This document shows, piece by piece, positions 13,618-16,620 of a stretch of 16,620 nt of DNA (its first letter is position 1; every line of letters begins with the position of its first letter). Source of the DNA: Planctomycetaceae bacterium (lineage in GTDB: Bacteria > Planctomycetota > Planctomycetia > Pirellulales > Pirellulaceae). The stretch spans positions 1 through 16,620 of the forward strand of contig DNWZ01000740.1 of the NCBI GenBank assembly GCA_003506095.1, written 5' to 3'. Made by a program: the position numbers and the translations under genes. The notes under the pieces were generated by a model. The model was not told the DNA's origin. It worked only from the letters and a program-made list of their open reading frames with translations, and made no database searches.

Positions 13618-15213
13618 ATGCTCGGTTTTGCCGTAATTGCTTACTTGATGGTCACTGTTGCCATCGGGTTGTACGCGTCCACTCGCGTTCACGGTGCCAA
13701 AGACTTTATGGTCGCGGGCCGTTCATTACCGCTGTATATGAACTTTGCGTGTGTTTTTGCGACTTGGTTTGGCGCAGAAACACTGCTTTCGATTTCAGCG
13801 ACGTTCACTCGCGACGGATTGGTCGGTATTTCGGGCGATCCGTTCGGCGCAGCGACGTGCTTGATCCTCGTGGCGTTGCTGTTTGCCCGCGCGTTTTACC
13901 GGATGGAATTGCTGACGATCGGCGACTTTTATCGCAAACGTTATGGCAAAGGCGTCGAGACGTTTACTGCCGCCGTGATCACGATCTCGTATCTCGGGTG
14001 GACATCGGCGCAAATGACGGCGCTCGGGTTGGTTTTGCACGTGTTAGCCGGACCGGAAAACCTGTCGCTGAATCAAGGTATTCTGATCGGCGCGACGGTT
14101 GTGGTGATTTACACGATTCTGGGTGGGATGTGGTCCGTCGCTTTGACCGACTTGTTGCAAACGTTTGTGATCATTGTCGGTTTGGTCATGATCGCCATGT
14201 TTTTGGCGGATCGTGCTGGCGGCGTGATGACGGTCGTCGAACACGCTCGGGTCAACGACAAGTTGCGTTTGTTCCCAACGGGCGATTGGCGTGAGTGGTT
14301 GTTGTTCATCGGGCCGTTTTTGACGCTTGCGCTGGGGTCGATTCCCCAACAGGATGTCTTCCAACGGGTGACGAGCGCGAAGGACGAAAAGACGGCGGTT
14401 CGTGGTACACTGTTGGGCGGGATGTTCTATTTCGGATTCGCGTTCGTGCCGATGTTTATCGCTTACTCGGCCATTGTGATCGACCCATCGTTCACTAATC
14501 TGTTCACAACCGACGACGAGCGCGCGATCCAGCAGATTTTGCCGTCTTTGATCTTGCAGGAAACGCCTTTCTGGGCTCAGGCGATTTTCTTTGGTGCTCT
14601 GTTGTCCGCGATCCTGTCGACCGCCAGCGGAACCTTGCTGGCACCGTCAAGCCTGTTCACCGAAAATGTGCTGCGTCCGTTTTTTCATGACTTTGTCGAG
14701 AAGCGAATGCTGCTGATTTTGCGAGTCGTCTTGCTGTTCTTTGCCGTCGGTGCGGCACGCTACGCGGTGACTTCCAACGCGACGATGTATGAGATGGTTC
14801 AGGGAGCTTATTCGGTCACGCTCGTCGGCGCGTTTGTGCCGCTGGCGATGGGGATTTATTGGCGAAAGGCGTCGACCCAAGGTGCGATCGTGTCGATCCT
14901 GTTCGGCATCATTGGGTGGGTGGCAGTTCGTTACAACTATGGCGAAGAAGCCGTCGTGCCGCCTCAGTTGGTCGGATTGGCGACCAGTTTCGTAGGCATG
15001 TTGGTCGGATCGCTGACTCCCCAATACTTTGAAACGCCACCCGGTTTCGATCCGATGCATCCGGGCTATTTCAAGCACGATCCGATGATGGAGATTGCGG
15101 ACAATGGCGAAGCGGTCGGGGGGAACGGCGTTTCTGTTGACGCGAGTTCGACGGCCCAAAATGCGGATCCGGCGAATCCGTACCGCCCTGCGGAAACGCC
15201 AGGCGAGAAGTGA
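13618..15213 (+). CDS. Sodium:solute symporter (SSS family, PutP/SGLT-like)
   Basis: A 531-residue inner-membrane protein with about 13 hydrophobic segments in the SSS (LeuT-fold) arrangement. Typical signatures are AGRSLPLY (residues 33-40), ATWFGAETLLS (48-58, the first broken helix), GGMWSVALTDLLQ (169-181), QQDVFQRVTSAKDEKTA (244-260) and LSAILSTASGTLLAPSSL (329-346). S334 and T335 in the last correspond to the conserved Na2-site Ser/Thr pair. It should import a small organic solute (sugar, sugar acid, amino acid or similar) with Na+; the substrate cannot be told. The C-terminal 55 residues are hydrophilic, Pro/Asp-rich and probably cytoplasmic. AGGAG (13604-13608) lies 9 bases before the ATG. 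It converges with a sugar-acid-type dehydratase, which makes a linked uptake/degradation role possible but unproven. Confidence 0.9.
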   Translation: MLGFAVIAYLMVTVAIGLYASTRVHGAKDFMVAGRSLPLYMNFACVFATWFGAETLLSISATFTRDGLVGISGDPFGAATCLILVALLFARAFYRMELLTIGDFYRKRYGKGVETFTAAVITISYLGWTSAQMTALGLVLHVLAGPENLSLNQGILIGATVVVIYTILGGMWSVALTDLLQTFVIIVGLVMIAMFLADRAGGVMTVVEHARVNDKLRLFPTGDWREWLLFIGPFLTLALGSIPQQDVFQRVTSAKDEKTAVRGTLLGGMFYFGFAFVPMFIAYSAIVIDPSFTNLFTTDDERAIQQILPSLILQETPFWAQAIFFGALLSAILSTASGTLLAPSSLFTENVLRPFFHDFVEKRMLLILRVVLLFFAVGAARYAVTSNATMYEMVQGAYSVTLVGAFVPLAMGIYWRKASTQGAIVSILFGIIGWVAVRYNYGEEAVVPPQLVGLATSFVGMLVGSLTPQYFETPPGFDPMHPGYFKHDPMMEIADNGEAVGGNGVSVDASSTAQNADPANPYRPAETPGEK

Positions 15214-15253
15214 TCGGCGGTGGTTGGATGCTGGAAGTAACGCGCGTGCGGGA

Positions 15254-15279
15254 TGCGTTCGCCTGCGTTCGCCTGCGTT
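15254..15279. repeat. Short tandem repeat (10-bp unit TGCGTTCGCC, 2.6 copies)
   Basis: TGCGTTCGCC at 15254-15263 and 15264-15273, followed by the partial copy TGCGTT (15274-15279). It lies in the 114-base gap between the convergent symporter and dehydratase stops. Nothing else was seen in that gap; no clear terminator. Confidence 0.7.
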
Positions 15280-15327
15280 GGGCGGCGAAGTGGTTACGGC
15301 ACACGGAGTCTGCCTACTGCATTGCGA

Positions 15328-16620
15328 TCAGAAAATCCCCGGTTCAGCCCCTGGCGATCGGCCGGCTAGGAAATCGAAGTCGCAACCCTGGTCGGCCTGA
15401 GTAACGTGTTTGCTGAACAAGTGGCCGTAACCTCGCTCGAACTTCGGTGCCGGAGTTTGCCACAGTGATCGCCGTCGCTCAATTTCCTCAGGTTCGCAGT
15501 GCCAGTGGATCAATCTTGCGGGAATGTCGATTTCGATTTCATCACCGGTTTGCACCAACGCCAGCGGACCACCGAGGAAGCTTTCTGGCGCGACGTGCAG
15601 AACACATGTCCCGTAACTGGTGCCGCTCATGCGGGCATCGCTGATTCGCACCATGTCGCGAACGCCCTGACGGAGCAGTTTCTTAGGAATCGGTAACATG
15701 CCCCATTCGGGAAAACCGGGCGCACCCAGTGGCCCGGCATGTTGCAGAACGATCACGCTGTCTGCGGTAATGTCCAAATCAGGATCGTCCAGGCGTGCTT
15801 TCATGTCCGGGTAATCTTTGAACACAACCGCCCGACCGCGATGTTGTTGCAGTCTCGGGTCGGCGCCCAGCGGTTTGATCACGCAGCCATCGGGGGCAAG
15901 ATTGCCTCGCAAGACGCACGTCCCGCCGCTGGGCGTGACCGGATTTTCGCGTGGCCGAATCACTTCGGGATTGATTCGGCAAGCTGGCACTTGCGGTCCG
16001 CTTGCGATCCGTTGGCCCAACGTTTGGCCGGTGATCGTCATGCAATCGGGATGCAACAGGTCTGCAATTTCGGCGTGCAGCGCAGGCAACCCGCCGGCAT
16101 CGTAAAAATCTTCCATCAGGAATCGGCCGCCGGGGCGCAAGTCGCCGATCACGGGCGTGACGCGTGAAAGTTCGTCGAATCGATCGAGCGTCAGTCGCAC
16201 TCCGGCGCGCCCCGCAATGGCGATCAGGTGGACGATCGAATTGGTCGAGCCGCCGATCGCTAGCGCCGTGACGAGCGCGTTGTCGATCGATTCTTGGGTA
16301 ACGAGCGACGAGGGGAGCAAATTTTCCCACGCGATTTCCACTGCGCGACGCCCGGTCTGGACACCCAATCGCCCGTGATCTGCGATCACTGACGGCGTCG
16401 CGGCGGCACCGGACAAGGTGAACCCGAGCGTTTCGGCGATGCAGGCCATCGTGCTGGCGGTGCCCATGGTCATGCAGGTGCCGGCGCTGCGAGCGATGCA
16501 GTTTTCGATCTGGTTCCAATCGGCGCTGCAGATTTGCCCAGCCCCGCGTTGGTCCCAATACTTCCACGCGTCGCTGCCGCTGCCGAGCGTTTCGGTTTTC
16601 CAGCGTGCCTTCAACATCGG
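15328..16620 (-). CDS. IlvD/Edd-family dehydratase, C-terminal part (sugar-acid or dihydroxy-acid dehydratase; 5' end outside window)
   Basis: The frame is open to the window edge on the minus strand and codes for the last 430 residues of a protein that is usually about 570-590 long; the first quarter, with one Fe-S cysteine, is missing. SAGTCMTMGTASTM (C48 in this fragment) is the cluster-binding segment with the family pattern of aldonate dehydratases rather than ilvD's GACGGMYTANTM. GGSTNSIVHLIAIA, PGFPEWGMLPIPKKL and ISDARMSGTSYGTCVLHV are highly conserved family blocks, and the C-terminus (LFSKHVTQADQGCDFDFL) fits the arabonate/xylonate/pentonate dehydratase group. It should remove water from a sugar acid or dihydroxy acid to give a 2-keto acid, using an Fe-S cluster and Mg2+. 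A sugar-acid substrate is the best guess; ilvD remains possible. Confidence 0.85.
   Translation of the reverse strand, partial: PMLKARWKTETLGSGSDAWKYWDQRGAGQICSADWNQIENCIARSAGTCMTMGTASTMACIAETLGFTLSGAAATPSVIADHGRLGVQTGRRAVEIAWENLLPSSLVTQESIDNALVTALAIGGSTNSIVHLIAIAGRAGVRLTLDRFDELSRVTPVIGDLRPGGRFLMEDFYDAGGLPALHAEIADLLHPDCMTITGQTLGQRIASGPQVPACRINPEVIRPRENPVTPSGGTCVLRGNLAPDGCVIKPLGADPRLQQHRGRAVVFKDYPDMKARLDDPDLDITADSVIVLQHAGPLGAPGFPEWGMLPIPKKLLRQGVRDMVRISDARMSGTSYGTCVLHVAPESFLGGPLALVQTGDEIEIDIPARLIHWHCEPEEIERRRSLWQTPAPKFERGYGHLFSKHVTQADQGCDFDFLAGRSPGAEPGIF

Noticed and set aside
15779..16567. 262-residue Arg-rich minus-strand ORF
   Set aside because: A frame-shifted shadow of the dehydratase gene; the composition is typical of out-of-frame reading of GC-rich DNA.
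1..16620. CRISPR arrays, insertion sequences, tRNA/rRNA genes, prophage or toxin-antitoxin genes
   Set aside because: No regularly spaced repeats, transposase motifs, inverted terminal repeats with target duplications, or cloverleaf/rRNA sequence were seen.

Overview
The window looks like a chromosomal stretch of a Planctomycetes bacterium, most likely a Pirellulaceae member near Rhodopirellula. This is an inference from gene content: a Tat-targeted Gfo/Idh/MocA oxidoreductase, a lactate-racemase-like (LarA-type) protein, a tagatose/psicose-3-epimerase-type isomerase, outer-membrane BamA-type proteins, moderately GC-rich coding DNA and generous intergenic gaps. No IS element, CRISPR array, tRNA or rRNA was recognised.

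Layout. Positions 1-207 hold the end of msrA. Positions 274-2609 form a likely same-strand unit: a LarA-like protein without the cofactor lysine, a small BFD-type [2Fe-2S] protein and an AcpH-like protein whose start overlaps the preceding stop. A sugar epimerase/isomerase follows (2718-3566). A small unknown ORF (3801-4034) faces lexA (minus strand), which has a perfect dyad in its promoter. Beyond lexA lies uppP (minus strand), involved in cell-envelope lipid carrier recycling. From about 5850 to 11420 there is a plus-strand block of exported proteins: a secreted protein of unknown function, two small very cysteine-rich exported proteins, a protein made only of POTRA domains, and a BamA-type beta-barrel that starts as a predicted lipoprotein. 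From 11421 to 11954 there is non-coding DNA with a broken TetR-type regulator and a 20-bp dyad. Then come the oxidoreductase, a convergent infA that starts with UUG, a sodium:solute symporter, and a convergent, truncated IlvD/Edd-family dehydratase.

How they fit. The epimerase, oxidoreductase, symporter and sugar-acid dehydratase fit a carbohydrate-degrading lifestyle, but they are not in one operon. The most distinctive part is the envelope block. A BamA-like machine appears to be divided between two genes, five POTRA domains in one and the barrel in the next. The barrel has its own lipobox and a long Pro/Gln-rich tether. Directly upstream are two unrelated exported proteins with 17 and 18 cysteines, which may bind metal or form a disulfide network.

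All functional calls rest on motif reading without database searches. Promoters, operators and hairpins were found by eye and are predictions.
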